A stretch of DNA of 64,000 nt from Mycolicibacterium pulveris (GTDB lineage Bacteria; Actinomycetota; Actinomycetes; Mycobacteriales; Mycobacteriaceae), in contig NZ_AP022599.1 in the NCBI RefSeq assembly GCF_010725725.1, forward strand, positions 4,340,001 to 4,404,000, written 5' to 3'. The position numbers were made by a program, and so were the translations under genes. Below are positions 51,359 to 59,783 of the stretch, in pieces. The notes beneath the pieces are model-generated. The model did not search any database and was not told the DNA's origin. It saw only the letters and a program-made list of their open reading frames with translations. The number at the start of each line of letters is the position of its first letter. Position 1 is the first letter of the stretch.

Positions 51359-52975
51359 ATGACCACCCGGCTAGACGTTGCAAGTGAACTTCTGATCGCG
51401 GCGCGCAACGCACACGTCCGCCGCGATTGGCGCGCGGCCTACGAGGCGTTCGCGCGCGCGGCCGAGGACACGTCGCTGAGCGTCGACGACCTCGATGCGA
51501 TGGCGTCGGCGGCCTGGCGGCTCGGGCGCGGCAAGGAATCGTTGCGGGTGGCCGAGCGGGTGTTCACCCAGCTGGCCCGCACCGATCCACCGACGGCGGC
51601 GATGAAAGCCGTCGACGTCGCACTGGCCTGGCTCACCCGCGGCGACGTCAACATCGGCCGGGGCTGGATGAACCGCGCCCGACGCCTGCTCGACGGCGAA
51701 CCCGTGGGCACGACCCATGGCTACCTGGCCTATTTGGACGCCGTCGTCGCCGTGATGAACCGCGACACCGCCCTGATCGGGCCGCGGGTGACCACACTGC
51801 GGGAGCTGTGCGCGCAGGTCGATTCCCCAGCACTGGCCGCGCTGTGCCACGTCGCCGAGGGGCTGGAGGCGATGCTGGACGGCCGGATGGCCGAGGCGTA
51901 CGGGCTCATCGACGAGGCGATGCTGCCCGTGCTGGCCGACGAGGTGCCGCTGGAGTGGGCAGGCGACATCTACTGCATTGTGCTGCACCATTGCCACCGG
52001 CTGGCCGACCTGCCCCGCATGCGGGCGTGGACGCAGTCTATGGAGAGGTGGTGCAACGAGTTCGCCGGGTCGGCCACCTACGGCGGCGTCTGTGACGTGC
52101 ACCGACTGCAGGTCCAAGCGGCAACCGAGGACTTCCGCCTCCTGGAGAGCCGGCTCGTCACGGCGAGCCATGCGCTGGAAGAGGTCAACAGCTGGGCGGC
52201 GGGGGAGGGCTACTACCAACTCGGCGAGGTTCGGCGCCGCCGCGGCGATGCCGAAGGCGCCTTCGCGGCGTTCGGTAGGGCCCGGCTGCTCGGTGTCGAC
52301 CCGCAACCCGGGGAAGCGCTGCTGCGTTGCCGCGTCGGCGACGGCGACACCGCATGGACGGATCTTCGGGTGGCGCTCGCCGGGCTGAACCAGCTGGACC
52401 GCATGTGGCTGCTGCGCGGCGCTGTCGAGGTGGCCCTGGCCCGCGGCGATGTCGACGAGGCCGAAAGCCATTGTGAGGAACTGGAATCCGGGGCGGCGGC
52501 GTTCGGCACACCGGGCTTCCGCGCGTGGGCGGCGCATGCGCGGGGTGCCGTGCTGGTGCGACGCGGTCAGCCCGAGCGGGCGCTCGACGTGCTCGAGCAC
52601 GCGCTGCTCGAGTACCGAACCCAGCAGTGCCGCTATGAGATCGCGCAGGTCTATGAATGGCGGGCCCTGGCGCATCACGCACTCGGCGACGACGAGACAG
52701 CCGCCGCGGATACCGCCACCGCAGAGAACATCTACACCCAGCTGTGTGTCGAACCGGTGGAGCCGTGCGGGCCGAGCGCACCCGGCGGGCTGACCAAACG
52801 CGAGATCGACATTCTGCGCCGCATCGCCGGTGGCGCCACCAACAAGCAAGTGGCCGAACAGATCTGCATCAGCGAAAAGACCGTCGGCCGCCATCTGGCC
52901 AATATCTACGCCAAACTCGGGGTCTCGTCGCGCACCGCCGCGCTGGCATGGGCACACGACAACAACCTGCTGTAG
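51359..52975 (+). CDS. LuxR-family regulator with TPR-like helical N-terminus
   Basis: 538 residues. The first 470 are Ala/Leu/Arg-rich helical hairpins consistent with TPR or SARP-type repeats. The last 65 carry a LuxR helix-turn-helix: [20 protein letters not shown] with [14 protein letters not shown]. There is no receiver domain, and no P-loop is visible, so it is not a full LAL/MalT type. It lies 25 bases after the dioxygenase gene and may be co-transcribed with it. The signal is unknown. Confidence 0.84.
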   Translation: MTTRLDVASELLIAARNAHVRRDWRAAYEAFARAAEDTSLSVDDLDAMASAAWRLGRGKESLRVAERVFTQLARTDPPTAAMKAVDVALAWLTRGDVNIGRGWMNRARRLLDGEPVGTTHGYLAYLDAVVAVMNRDTALIGPRVTTLRELCAQVDSPALAALCHVAEGLEAMLDGRMAEAYGLIDEAMLPVLADEVPLEWAGDIYCIVLHHCHRLADLPRMRAWTQSMERWCNEFAGSATYGGVCDVHRLQVQAATEDFRLLESRLVTASHALEEVNSWAAGEGYYQLGEVRRRRGDAEGAFAAFGRARLLGVDPQPGEALLRCRVGDGDTAWTDLRVALAGLNQLDRMWLLRGAVEVALARGDVDEAESHCEELESGAAAFGTPGFRAWAAHARGAVLVRRGQPERALDVLEHALLEYRTQQCRYEIAQVYEWRALAHHALGDDETAAADTATAENIYTQLCVEPVEPCGPSAPGGLTKREIDILRRIAGGATNKQVAEQICISEKTVGRHLANIYAKLGVSSRTAALAWAHDNNLL

Positions 52976-53055
52976 AGACCCCCTACATCATTTGCCCTAC
53001 GGCAATCGCGGATTTTTGCATGGTTTTCCCGATGCGCCCGACGGTTCGTGCGGCC

Positions 53056-53061
53056 TACTGT
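53056..53061 (+). promoter_or_regulatory. -10 element for a probable leaderless transcript
   Basis: TACTGT ends seven bases before the ATG at 53068, so transcription should start at or beside the start codon. No ribosome site is present. The -35 is weak. Confidence 0.5.
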
Positions 53062-53067
53062 CTTCCC

Positions 53068-54144
53068 ATGACGACATTGCCCGACACGGTGGCCACCGAC
53101 ACCACCGAACAATTCGCCGAGCGCATCGTGGGCGCGATCGACAGCGCCAGCCTGGCCATCCTGTTGTCGATCGGTCACCAGACCAAGCTGTGGGACACGT
53201 TGGCGCAACTGCCTCCGGCCACCAGCGCGCAGATCGCCGACGCCGCAGGGCTCAACGAACGCTATGTCCGCGAGTGGCTCGGCGGCGTGGTGGCCGCGCA
53301 GGTGGTCGACTACGACGCCGCGAACCAAACATTCACGTTGCCCCGCCACCGCGCGGCGGCACTGACCCGCGCGGCGGGACCCGACAACCTCGCCCGCGTC
53401 GCGCAGTTCATACCGCTGCTGGCCGAGGTGGAACAGAAGATCATCGGGTGCTTCCACACCGGTGGCGGGCTGTCTTACAGCGAATACCCGCGTTTTCACC
53501 AGCTGATGGCCGAGGAGAGCGGTGAGGTGTTCGACGCCGCGCTCGTCGACGTCATCCTGCCGATGGCCGACGGCCTTCCGGAGCTGCTGCGCGCGGGCGC
53601 GGACGTCGCCGACATCGGTTGCGGCAGCGGACATGCCATCAACGTGATGGCACGCGCGTTTCCGGCCAGCCGGTTCACCGGAATCGACTTCTCCGAGGAG
53701 GGACTCGGCGTCGGGCGCGCCGAGGCCCAGCGGCTGGGCCTGCCGAACGCGACCTTCCTCGCCGCCGACGTCGCCGAACTGGACCACACCGAAAGCTACG
53801 ACGTCATCACCGTTTTCGACGCGATCCATGATCAGGCGCAGCCCGCCAAGGTGTTGGAGAACATCCACCGCGCGCTGCGCCCCAGCGGTCATCTTGTGAT
53901 GGTCGACATCAAGTCGTCCAGCCGGCTCGAGGACAACGTCGGCGTCCCCTTCACCACCTACATGTACACCGTGTCGACGATGCACTGCATGACCGTGTCG
54001 CTGGGCCTCGACGGCGCCGGCCTGGGCACCTGCTGGGGTCGTCAGCTCGCCGAGTCGATGCTCGCCGACGCCGGTTTCGGCGACGTGCAGGTGCACGAGA
54101 TCGAATCCGACCCGATCAACCTGTACTACCTCGCGCGCAAGTAA
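53068..54144 (+). CDS. SAM-dependent methyltransferase with N-terminal winged helix (Rv2258c-like)
   Basis: 358 residues. An N-terminal dimerisation/winged-helix region (residues 10-90, with [19 protein letters not shown]) precedes a methyltransferase fold with [15 protein letters not shown] and [10 protein letters not shown]. The layout matches mycobacterial Rv2258c-type proteins, which lie close to mscR in M. tuberculosis (from memory). The substrate is unknown. Start is ATG 53068, probably leaderless. Confidence 0.83.
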   Translation: MTTLPDTVATDTTEQFAERIVGAIDSASLAILLSIGHQTKLWDTLAQLPPATSAQIADAAGLNERYVREWLGGVVAAQVVDYDAANQTFTLPRHRAAALTRAAGPDNLARVAQFIPLLAEVEQKIIGCFHTGGGLSYSEYPRFHQLMAEESGEVFDAALVDVILPMADGLPELLRAGADVADIGCGSGHAINVMARAFPASRFTGIDFSEEGLGVGRAEAQRLGLPNATFLAADVAELDHTESYDVITVFDAIHDQAQPAKVLENIHRALRPSGHLVMVDIKSSSRLEDNVGVPFTTYMYTVSTMHCMTVSLGLDGAGLGTCWGRQLAESMLADAGFGDVQVHEIESDPINLYYLARK

Positions 54145-54154
54145 GCTCCGCGCG

Positions 54155-54979
54155 GTGGGCGCGCTGAACACTCTTGCCGACTGGCCGGTGACGACGGCCG
54201 CCGCCGCGGTGGTCGGCCCCGCCGGGGTGCTCGCCGAGTACGGCGACGGCGGGCACCGGTTCCGGTTGGCGTCGGTCACCAAGCCGCTGGTCGCCCGCGC
54301 GGCCCACGTCGCGGTCGAAGAAGGCGCCATCGAACTCGACACCGCGGCGGGCCCGCCGGGCTCGACGGTGCGCCATCTGCTGGCGCACGCGACCGGGTAC
54401 TCGATGAACTCCGCGGAACTGATGGCCAAGCCGGGCACCCGCCGGGTGTACTCCAACTACGGGTTCACGGTGCTCGCCGAGACGATCGAGCAGGCCTCGG
54501 ACATCGAGTTCGGCCGATACCTCACCGAGGCGGTGTTCGAGCCGCTCGGCATGAGCGCCACGACGCTGACCGGTGGCGCGTCGGCGGCCGGGTTCGGGGC
54601 GACGTCCACGGTGACCGACCTGACCGCCTTCGCCGTCGACCTGCTACGTCCGGCCACGGTCTCGGCGCAGCTGCACGCCGAGGCCACCAGCGTGCAGTTT
54701 CTCGGCCTGACCGGCGTGTTACCCGGATTCGGCGTGCAGCGGCCCAACGATTGGGGACTGGGGTTCGAGATCCGCGGCACCAAGTCGCCGCACTGGACCG
54801 GGTCGGCCAACTCGGGCCGCACCTTCGGCCATTTCGGCCAGTCAGGAACGTTTTTGTGGGTCGATCCCGAGGCTGATCTGGCCCTCGTGGTCCTCACCGA
54901 CCGCGACTTCGGCGAGTGGGCGTATCCGCTGTGGCCGGCGCTGTCTGATGAAGTGCTGAGAGAATTCCGCGCAGACTAG
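54155..54979 (+). CDS. Serine beta-lactamase-like hydrolase (class C/EstB family)
   Basis: 274 residues with the SxxK motif SVTK near residue 46, YxN as YSNYG, and HFGQSGT as the third active-site motif. This is the arrangement of class C beta-lactamase-like esterases and DD-peptidases. No signal peptide is visible, suggesting a cytoplasmic esterase. GTG 54155 lies ten bases after the methyltransferase stop, so co-transcription is likely. Confidence 0.83.
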   Translation: MGALNTLADWPVTTAAAAVVGPAGVLAEYGDGGHRFRLASVTKPLVARAAHVAVEEGAIELDTAAGPPGSTVRHLLAHATGYSMNSAELMAKPGTRRVYSNYGFTVLAETIEQASDIEFGRYLTEAVFEPLGMSATTLTGGASAAGFGATSTVTDLTAFAVDLLRPATVSAQLHAEATSVQFLGLTGVLPGFGVQRPNDWGLGFEIRGTKSPHWTGSANSGRTFGHFGQSGTFLWVDPEADLALVVLTDRDFGEWAYPLWPALSDEVLREFRAD

Positions 54980-55087
54980 CGCAACAGGGGCCACACAGGG
55001 CACAATAGACACGCACGACACAGCTGCTAATTGGTTTCTGCCAGGTCGTTGGGGAAGACGTCCCTCGTGGAGCCGAAGGAGCAGCAG

Positions 55088-55600
55088 ATGCGTGCAGCGA
55101 ATCAGTTCGCCGACGCGACGACCGGCGTGGTGTACATCCATGCCTCACCCGCGGCGGTATGCCCGCATGTGGAGTGGGCGTTGTCGTCGACCCTTCAAGC
55201 TCGGGCGAACCTCAAGTGGACCCCGCAGCCGGCCATGCCCGGCCAGCTGCGCGCGGTGACCAACTGGATCGGCCCGGTCGGGACCGGGGCTGCACTGGCA
55301 AGCGCACTGCGCTCGTGGTCGGTGCTGCGATTCGAGGTGACCGAGGACCCCAGCGCCGGCGTGGACGGACACCGGTGGTGCCACACCCCGCAGTTGGGCA
55401 TGTGGAGCGGACCGATGAGCGCCAACGGCGACGTCATGGTCGGGGAGATGCGGCTGCGCGCGCTGATGGCCGAGGGCGCCGACATGCTCGCCGCCGAGCT
55501 CGACTCGGTGCTGGGCACCGCGTGGGACGAGGCGCTGGAGCCGTTCCGCGACGGCGGCGAGGGCGCCGAGGTCAGCTGGCTCAGCCGCGGGGTGGGTTAG
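55088..55600 (+). CDS. DUF3145 domain protein
   Basis: 170 residues that match the actinobacterial DUF3145 family as I recall it (IHASPAAVCPHVEWALS, RFEVTEDPSAG, GRWCHTP-like HRWCHTPQLGMW). GAAGGAG precedes ATG 55088. There is no signal or membrane helix. No function is established for the family. Confidence 0.7.
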   Translation: MRAANQFADATTGVVYIHASPAAVCPHVEWALSSTLQARANLKWTPQPAMPGQLRAVTNWIGPVGTGAALASALRSWSVLRFEVTEDPSAGVDGHRWCHTPQLGMWSGPMSANGDVMVGEMRLRALMAEGADMLAAELDSVLGTAWDEALEPFRDGGEGAEVSWLSRGVG

Positions 55601-55611
55601 GCGGATCGTTC

Positions 55612-55878
55612 TCAGCTGAACACGGCGGCAGCCCCGATAACCACCGCGCAGGCCGCGCCGCACCACCACGCGAAAATCTGGTGCAAGATCGGTGGCGCGG
55701 TGCGGACTTCCATGAAGGTGTACCCGACGAGGAACACCTTGGCGAAGGCGAGCACCATGAGCGCCGCGATGAACCACATGCCGTCCGCGCCGTGCTCGAG
55801 GCCGAGCCACCATGAGATGACCGTCAAACCGACGAGACCCAACCACGACGTCAGAGTCCACCGAAGGGCTGTATTCAT
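55612..55878 (-). CDS. Cytochrome oxidase subunit IV-like small membrane protein
   Basis: 88 codons including the stop: 87 residues with three transmembrane helices (about 8-25, 34-52, 66-85). The middle helix carries AFAKVFLVGYTFMEVR, which resembles the prokaryotic COX4 (CyoD/NorF-like) family. It is the last gene of the four-gene operon, six bases after the subunit III-like gene. Confidence 0.75.
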   Translation of the reverse strand: MNTALRWTLTSWLGLVGLTVISWWLGLEHGADGMWFIAALMVLAFAKVFLVGYTFMEVRTAPPILHQIFAWWCGAACAVVIGAAAVFS

Positions 55879-55884
55879 GTGACG

Positions 55885-56475
55885 TCACCTCACCAGATAG
55901 AAGACGGCAAACAGGATCAGCCAGATGGCGTCGACGAGGTGCCAGTAGGTGGCGCCGTTCTCGACGAACCGACGATGCCGCGGCGTGACATGGCCGCCAC
56001 GAATCTGGCCGGTCGCACGGACGACGAAGTACAGGACCGCCATCGCCACGATCACATGCGCGAGATGTAGCCCGGTCAGCATGTAATACAGCTGGAAGAA
56101 GTTGTCGTGGTGGGGGCCGAAGCCTGCGTCGAGTTCGTGCAGCCACTCGAACGGCTTGTTGGCGATGAACGCGGCGCCGCAGAGCGCAGCCGCGCCGAAG
56201 AGGATCCGGGCCAGCCGGGTGTTTCCCTCGCGGACCAGATGGGTGGCGACGGCGACGAACAGCGACGCGGTGAGCAGGGCGACGGTGTTGGCGGTGCCTC
56301 GGGCGATGCTCAGATGGCTTGCGCCGGCGTGGAAGTCGGCCGGATGTTGACCGCGTTGGTAGAAGAACGTCACGAAGTAGAAGGTGAACACGGTGAGGTC
56401 GGTGAGGACGAAGGTCCAGATCCCGACCTCGCCCGGTACGTGACCCGTCTTGAGCAACGTTGCGCTATCGGACAC
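55885..56475 (-). CDS. Heme-copper oxidase subunit III-like protein (NorE-like)
   Basis: 196 residues, five membrane helices. GEVGIWTFVLTDLTVF, YYMLTGLHLAHVIVAM and the C-terminal YWHLVDAIWLILFAVFYLVR landmarks (YWHLVD, WLILF) are typical of subunit III and NorE. No subunit I or II gene is in the window. It overlaps the preceding membrane-protein gene by 11 bases. Confidence 0.83.
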   Translation of the reverse strand: MSDSATLLKTGHVPGEVGIWTFVLTDLTVFTFYFVTFFYQRGQHPADFHAGASHLSIARGTANTVALLTASLFVAVATHLVREGNTRLARILFGAAALCGAAFIANKPFEWLHELDAGFGPHHDNFFQLYYMLTGLHLAHVIVAMAVLYFVVRATGQIRGGHVTPRHRRFVENGATYWHLVDAIWLILFAVFYLVR

Positions 56476-57289
56476 CGACGGGCCTTTCGTCGTCGAGTTC
56501 GGCCGTAGTCAGGCGAGGCATCTCTTCGGCCACGCCGTTCGGGACGATCGGGTCATCCCATGTCGGCCGGTAGACCTCGGTCATGGCTTCGTGCTTCATG
56601 ATCGCGCGGTAGCCGTAGACGCTGAGGATGACGACCCAGGCGAAAAACTCCACGACAGGAATCCAGGTGGGAATCGCTCCGCTGTAGCTCATCGAGCCGC
56701 TTTGGAAAAAGATGGCGAGTGGTCCCATCGCCCAGCACAGCACCGACGCCGCGGTGAAGAAACCGATCCATCGCGGGAACATCTGGTGTTCCGGTGGATT
56801 CATGATCAACGCGAGCCCGAAGGACAGCGCCCACAAATAGAAGCACGGTGCCGCCCAGAGGAACAGGAACCATCCGGCATCGAAGAATGCCTGGGTGATC
56901 TGCGGATCGATCTGGCCGGCGCGGAATCCCGCCAACGCCCAGAAGATCGCGATGATCACGAAAATGCAGACGGACGCGGCAAGGGTGGCCAGCTCGCAGA
57001 TGTGGAGCACGGGCAGCCGACCCTCGGCGCGGCGGTTCCACACGGTCAGCGACGCCCCCCACGGCGCGAGAAGTCCGCCTGCGAGAAGCATCAGGATGCA
57101 TCCGGCCTGGTACGCATTCTGATGTCCGGCAAGCCAACCGGCGAGCTGCTCGGCCGGCCAGTCAGGGCTGGGCACCGGGACGAACTTGGCGAGGAACACC
57201 CATCCCGTCAGGTACAGAACGGTGAGCACGATGCCCATGGACAGGCATAGCTTGTGCGCCGCCGGTGTCCACCTCTGCTCAACTTCCAT
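56465..57289 (-). CDS. Polytopic membrane protein, paralogue of the gene at 57310
   Basis: 274 residues and about six or seven helices. Landmarks are FVPVPSPDWPAEQLA after helix one, FFDAGWFLFLWAAP, and FPRWIGFFTA. The cytoplasmic C-terminus (about 40 residues) is acidic. The gene upstream encodes a protein with the same landmarks. ATG 57289 follows AGGAAGG. No family is recognised. Confidence 0.72.
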   Translation of the reverse strand: MEVEQRWTPAAHKLCLSMGIVLTVLYLTGWVFLAKFVPVPSPDWPAEQLAGWLAGHQNAYQAGCILMLLAGGLLAPWGASLTVWNRRAEGRLPVLHICELATLAASVCIFVIIAIFWALAGFRAGQIDPQITQAFFDAGWFLFLWAAPCFYLWALSFGLALIMNPPEHQMFPRWIGFFTAASVLCWAMGPLAIFFQSGSMSYSGAIPTWIPVVEFFAWVVILSVYGYRAIMKHEAMTEVYRPTWDDPIVPNGVAEEMPRLTTAELDDERPVGVR

Positions 57290-57309
57290 GGTCAGTGCCT
57301 TCCTGTAGC

Positions 57310-58029
57310 TCACACGGTGACAAGGTCGCGGTCTATGGTTTGGCGCTGAAGAGACCGCAGGGCGGGAACGGTCAGTCCGACAACCCAGATGAAAAAGATG
57401 AACACCGGTATGTAGAAGGCAATCGCGCCGTTCCACGCCATCGGTCCGGTCTTGAAGAAGAAGATCAGGCAGGCAGGAATGAACAACAACCCCGTCCACA
57501 CCGCGAGATAACCGGTCCATCGCGGCAATCCGGGCTCGGGACGAGCATCGCGGAAGATGGCCGCGGCCTGCGCAAAGCACCAGACGGTGAACGACGGCCA
57601 TGGCGCCAGGAACGTGAACCATCCGAGATCATGAAGGGCGCGAACGATATACGGGTCGGTGTCGTCCAGCCGATAGGCGGCCGCCTGGAAGATCCAGCAC
57701 GCGCCCTGGCCGATGAGTGAGCCGATGGCGACGCTGCCGAGTTGAATGTAGGTGAGCACCGGCAGATGAGCTTCCGGCGCATGCGTTCGAGCGGCGATAC
57801 CCATTGCCCAGGTGACCAGCAGCGCGAACCCGACCATGGTGATGACCATGCCGATCCGGAAGCCGATGAGGTTGGCTTGCAGCCGCGCCGCCAGGTCTTC
57901 GGGGGATAACTGCGGCGATGGCGGTGGCAGGTATCTGGCGACGAACATGAAGCCGAAAGCGAACAGCACCAACGTCACCGGACCCGTCCAGAGCAACAGC
58001 CGTTGGATCCTGATGTCGACGGCGTTCAT
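57310..58029 (-). CDS. Polytopic membrane protein, first gene of the oxidase-subunit operon
   Basis: 239 residues and about six helices. It shares its plan with the next gene: ARYLPPPSPQLSPEDLA after helix one, LHDLGWFTFLAPWPS, LPRWTGYLAVW, and a late Phe/Trp-rich helix. GAGGGGAG precedes the ATG. The pair could form a heterodimer working with the subunit III- and IV-like proteins. The function is unknown. Confidence 0.72.
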   Translation of the reverse strand: MNAVDIRIQRLLLWTGPVTLVLFAFGFMFVARYLPPPSPQLSPEDLAARLQANLIGFRIGMVITMVGFALLVTWAMGIAARTHAPEAHLPVLTYIQLGSVAIGSLIGQGACWIFQAAAYRLDDTDPYIVRALHDLGWFTFLAPWPSFTVWCFAQAAAIFRDARPEPGLPRWTGYLAVWTGLLFIPACLIFFFKTGPMAWNGAIAFYIPVFIFFIWVVGLTVPALRSLQRQTIDRDLVTV

Positions 58030-58094
58030 GCGGGTCTCCCCTCGATTCGGCCGCGCTCGGACTAGTGATGCAACCGCTTCCTAAGTGGAGCCAG

Positions 58095-58124
58095 ACGATA
58101 CGCTCCGCTCATTCGGTTAGTCAA
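58095..58124 (-). promoter_or_regulatory. Promoter of the oxidase-subunit operon
   Basis: On the minus strand TTGACT (58124-58119), 18 bases, then TATCGT (58100-58095). The expected leader is about 60 bases. The -35 lies inside the inverted repeat at 58117-58140. Confidence 0.6.
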
Positions 58125-58140
58125 GCGTCTGCTTCACTAA
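58117..58140. promoter_or_regulatory. 24-base TetR-type operator
   Basis: TTAGTCAAGC-GTCT-GCTTCACTAA: ten-base arms with one mismatch, covering the -35 of the minus-strand operon. A half site, GCTTCACT, recurs at 58153-58160, close to the regulator start. Confidence 0.6.
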
Positions 58141-58175
58141 TGGGATGCCGGTGCTTCACTGGTAATCTGCCGAGG

Positions 58176-58859
58176 GTGAGCGGCAAGAGGACTCAGGGCG
58201 CAGCGGCGAGGGCCAAGCGTCGTAAAGGCTCCGAAGTCCGCGCGTTGATCCTGGAGTCAGCCCGGGATCTGTTCGCCACCCGCGGCTATCACAAGACGAC
58301 GTCGCGGGAGATCGCAGCGGCTGCCGGCGTATCGGAGCGGCTCATTTACTTTCATTTCACCAACAAAGCCAACCTGTTTCAGCAGGCCGTGGTGGCTCCG
58401 ATGACCGCGTTCATGGACGCCTTCGTCGAAGATTGGCGCCGCTACGCCGATACGCCGCTTGACCTCGACCTTGTGGCCACGCGATGGATAGGTGGCATGT
58501 ACGACTTGCTGCGGCAGCACCGGCAACTTGTGCTGGCGCTGTTGATGGCCGATGCGTACGAGAGTGAGGTCGCGGGCAGCCTCAACGGCAAGGAATCGCC
58601 GATCGCGGCGATCCACGCGCTCACCGAGGAGATCATGACCGCGGAGTACGAGAAGCGTGGCTACGCCGCCCCCGATCTTCGCCTCACCGTGCGCCTGCCG
58701 TTCGCCACCCTGCTCGCGACCGCGGTGTTCGACGGGCCCGTGCTGGCCGGCATGGGCCGACGCCCCAGCCGTGACACGTTGGTCGAGGAGATGGTCGCCC
58801 TCGTGATCCACGGTGCGGAGGGCCGCATGCAGGCCGCGCCGAGGAGAACGCGGACGTAA
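58176..58859 (+). CDS. TetR-family transcriptional regulator
   Basis: 227 residues. A basic N-terminal arm precedes a helix-turn-helix (TSREIAAAAGVSERLIYFHF). GTG 58176 is used; a -10-like TAATCT (58163-58168) ends seven bases before it, so translation may be leaderless. It is divergent from the oxidase-subunit operon and most likely represses it through the 24-base operator. Confidence 0.86.
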   Translation: MSGKRTQGAAARAKRRKGSEVRALILESARDLFATRGYHKTTSREIAAAAGVSERLIYFHFTNKANLFQQAVVAPMTAFMDAFVEDWRRYADTPLDLDLVATRWIGGMYDLLRQHRQLVLALLMADAYESEVAGSLNGKESPIAAIHALTEEIMTAEYEKRGYAAPDLRLTVRLPFATLLATAVFDGPVLAGMGRRPSRDTLVEEMVALVIHGAEGRMQAAPRRTRT

Positions 58860-58880
58860 CCGGCGCTTCGAGGCGGCCGG

Positions 58881-59783
58881 TCATCGCGGCGGCGTCAGAA
58901 TCCGCAGGGCCCCCGGCACCGCCGATACCTCGACCGGCAGCGGGCAGACGTATTCGCCGTCGGCGTAGGCGTTGATCCCCGGTGACTCCACCGTGATCGT
59001 GCGGGCGCGTGCGGTGCTCACCTCGTCCAGGTCGACGTGGGTGCCCTTGAACACGGTGGGAAACAGCCGGATCAGCTTCGTGCGCGACGCGGACGCGACC
59101 ATGGTGACGTCGAGCAGCCCGTCGCACGGATCGGCATCCGGGCAGATCAGCATGCCGCCGCCGTAGCTTCGGGTGTTGCCGAAGGCCGCCAGTGTCAACT
59201 CGGTGTCCACCTCGCGCCCGTCGAGCGTGATCCGAAACGGCAGCAGCCGCAGTTTCGAGAGTTCGGCGACGATCGCGAGGTTGTAGCGCATCCGGCCGTG
59301 CGGCCATTTCATCCGGTTGGTTCGGTCGGTGACCAGGGAGTCGAACCCGGCGGCCATCACCGTGCCGAACCACTTGTCGGTGCCGTCGGCGCCCTTGATG
59401 CGCCCCAAATCGATCGTCTTGGTGACACCGTCGACGACGACGTCGGCTGCGGCCTCGGGATCCTTTGTGGGGATGCCGAATTCGCGGGCGTGATCGTTGC
59501 CGGTGCCTGCGGGGATGATGCCGAGGGGAATGTCGGTTTGGGCCAGGACCTGCAGCGCCAGCGAGATGATGCCGTCGCCGCCGACCACCACGAGCGCGTC
59601 CATGCCGCGCTCGAGCGCGCCTTCGACGAGGCGGCGGGCATGCTCGGCGTCGGTGCCGGCGATCGCGACGACGTCCACGCCGCGTCTGTGGAACTGTGCG
59701 ACCGCGCGTTCAGCGGCATGCGGTGCGCTGCCATGCCCGGACGCCGGGTTGGTCAGCATGGTGACGCGGTTGCCCACCGTCAT
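58881..59783 (-). CDS. Diacylglycerol/lipid kinase (DagK family)
   Basis: 300 residues. NPASGHGS and VVVGGDGIISLALQ form the DAGK catalytic GGDG loop, and IPAGTGNDHAREFG is the second conserved loop. YGGGMLICPDADPCDGLLDV is represented by GGGMLICPDA. It phosphorylates diacylglycerol or a related lipid. It overlaps the FAD oxidase gene (ATGA), as in the M. tuberculosis Rv2251-Rv2252 pair (from memory). Confidence 0.88.
   Translation of the reverse strand: MTVGNRVTMLTNPASGHGSAPHAAERAVAQFHRRGVDVVAIAGTDAEHARRLVEGALERGMDALVVVGGDGIISLALQVLAQTDIPLGIIPAGTGNDHAREFGIPTKDPEAAADVVVDGVTKTIDLGRIKGADGTDKWFGTVMAAGFDSLVTDRTNRMKWPHGRMRYNLAIVAELSKLRLLPFRITLDGREVDTELTLAAFGNTRSYGGGMLICPDADPCDGLLDVTMVASASRTKLIRLFPTVFKGTHVDLDEVSTARARTITVESPGINAYADGEYVCPLPVEVSAVPGALRILTPPR

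Noticed and set aside
51371..52957. 528-codon antisense frame over the LuxR-type gene
   Set aside because: No domain is recognisable, while the plus strand ends in a clear LuxR helix-turn-helix.
52906..54456. 516-codon antisense frame over the methyltransferase
   Set aside because: Shadow of a gene with an unmistakable SAM-binding motif.
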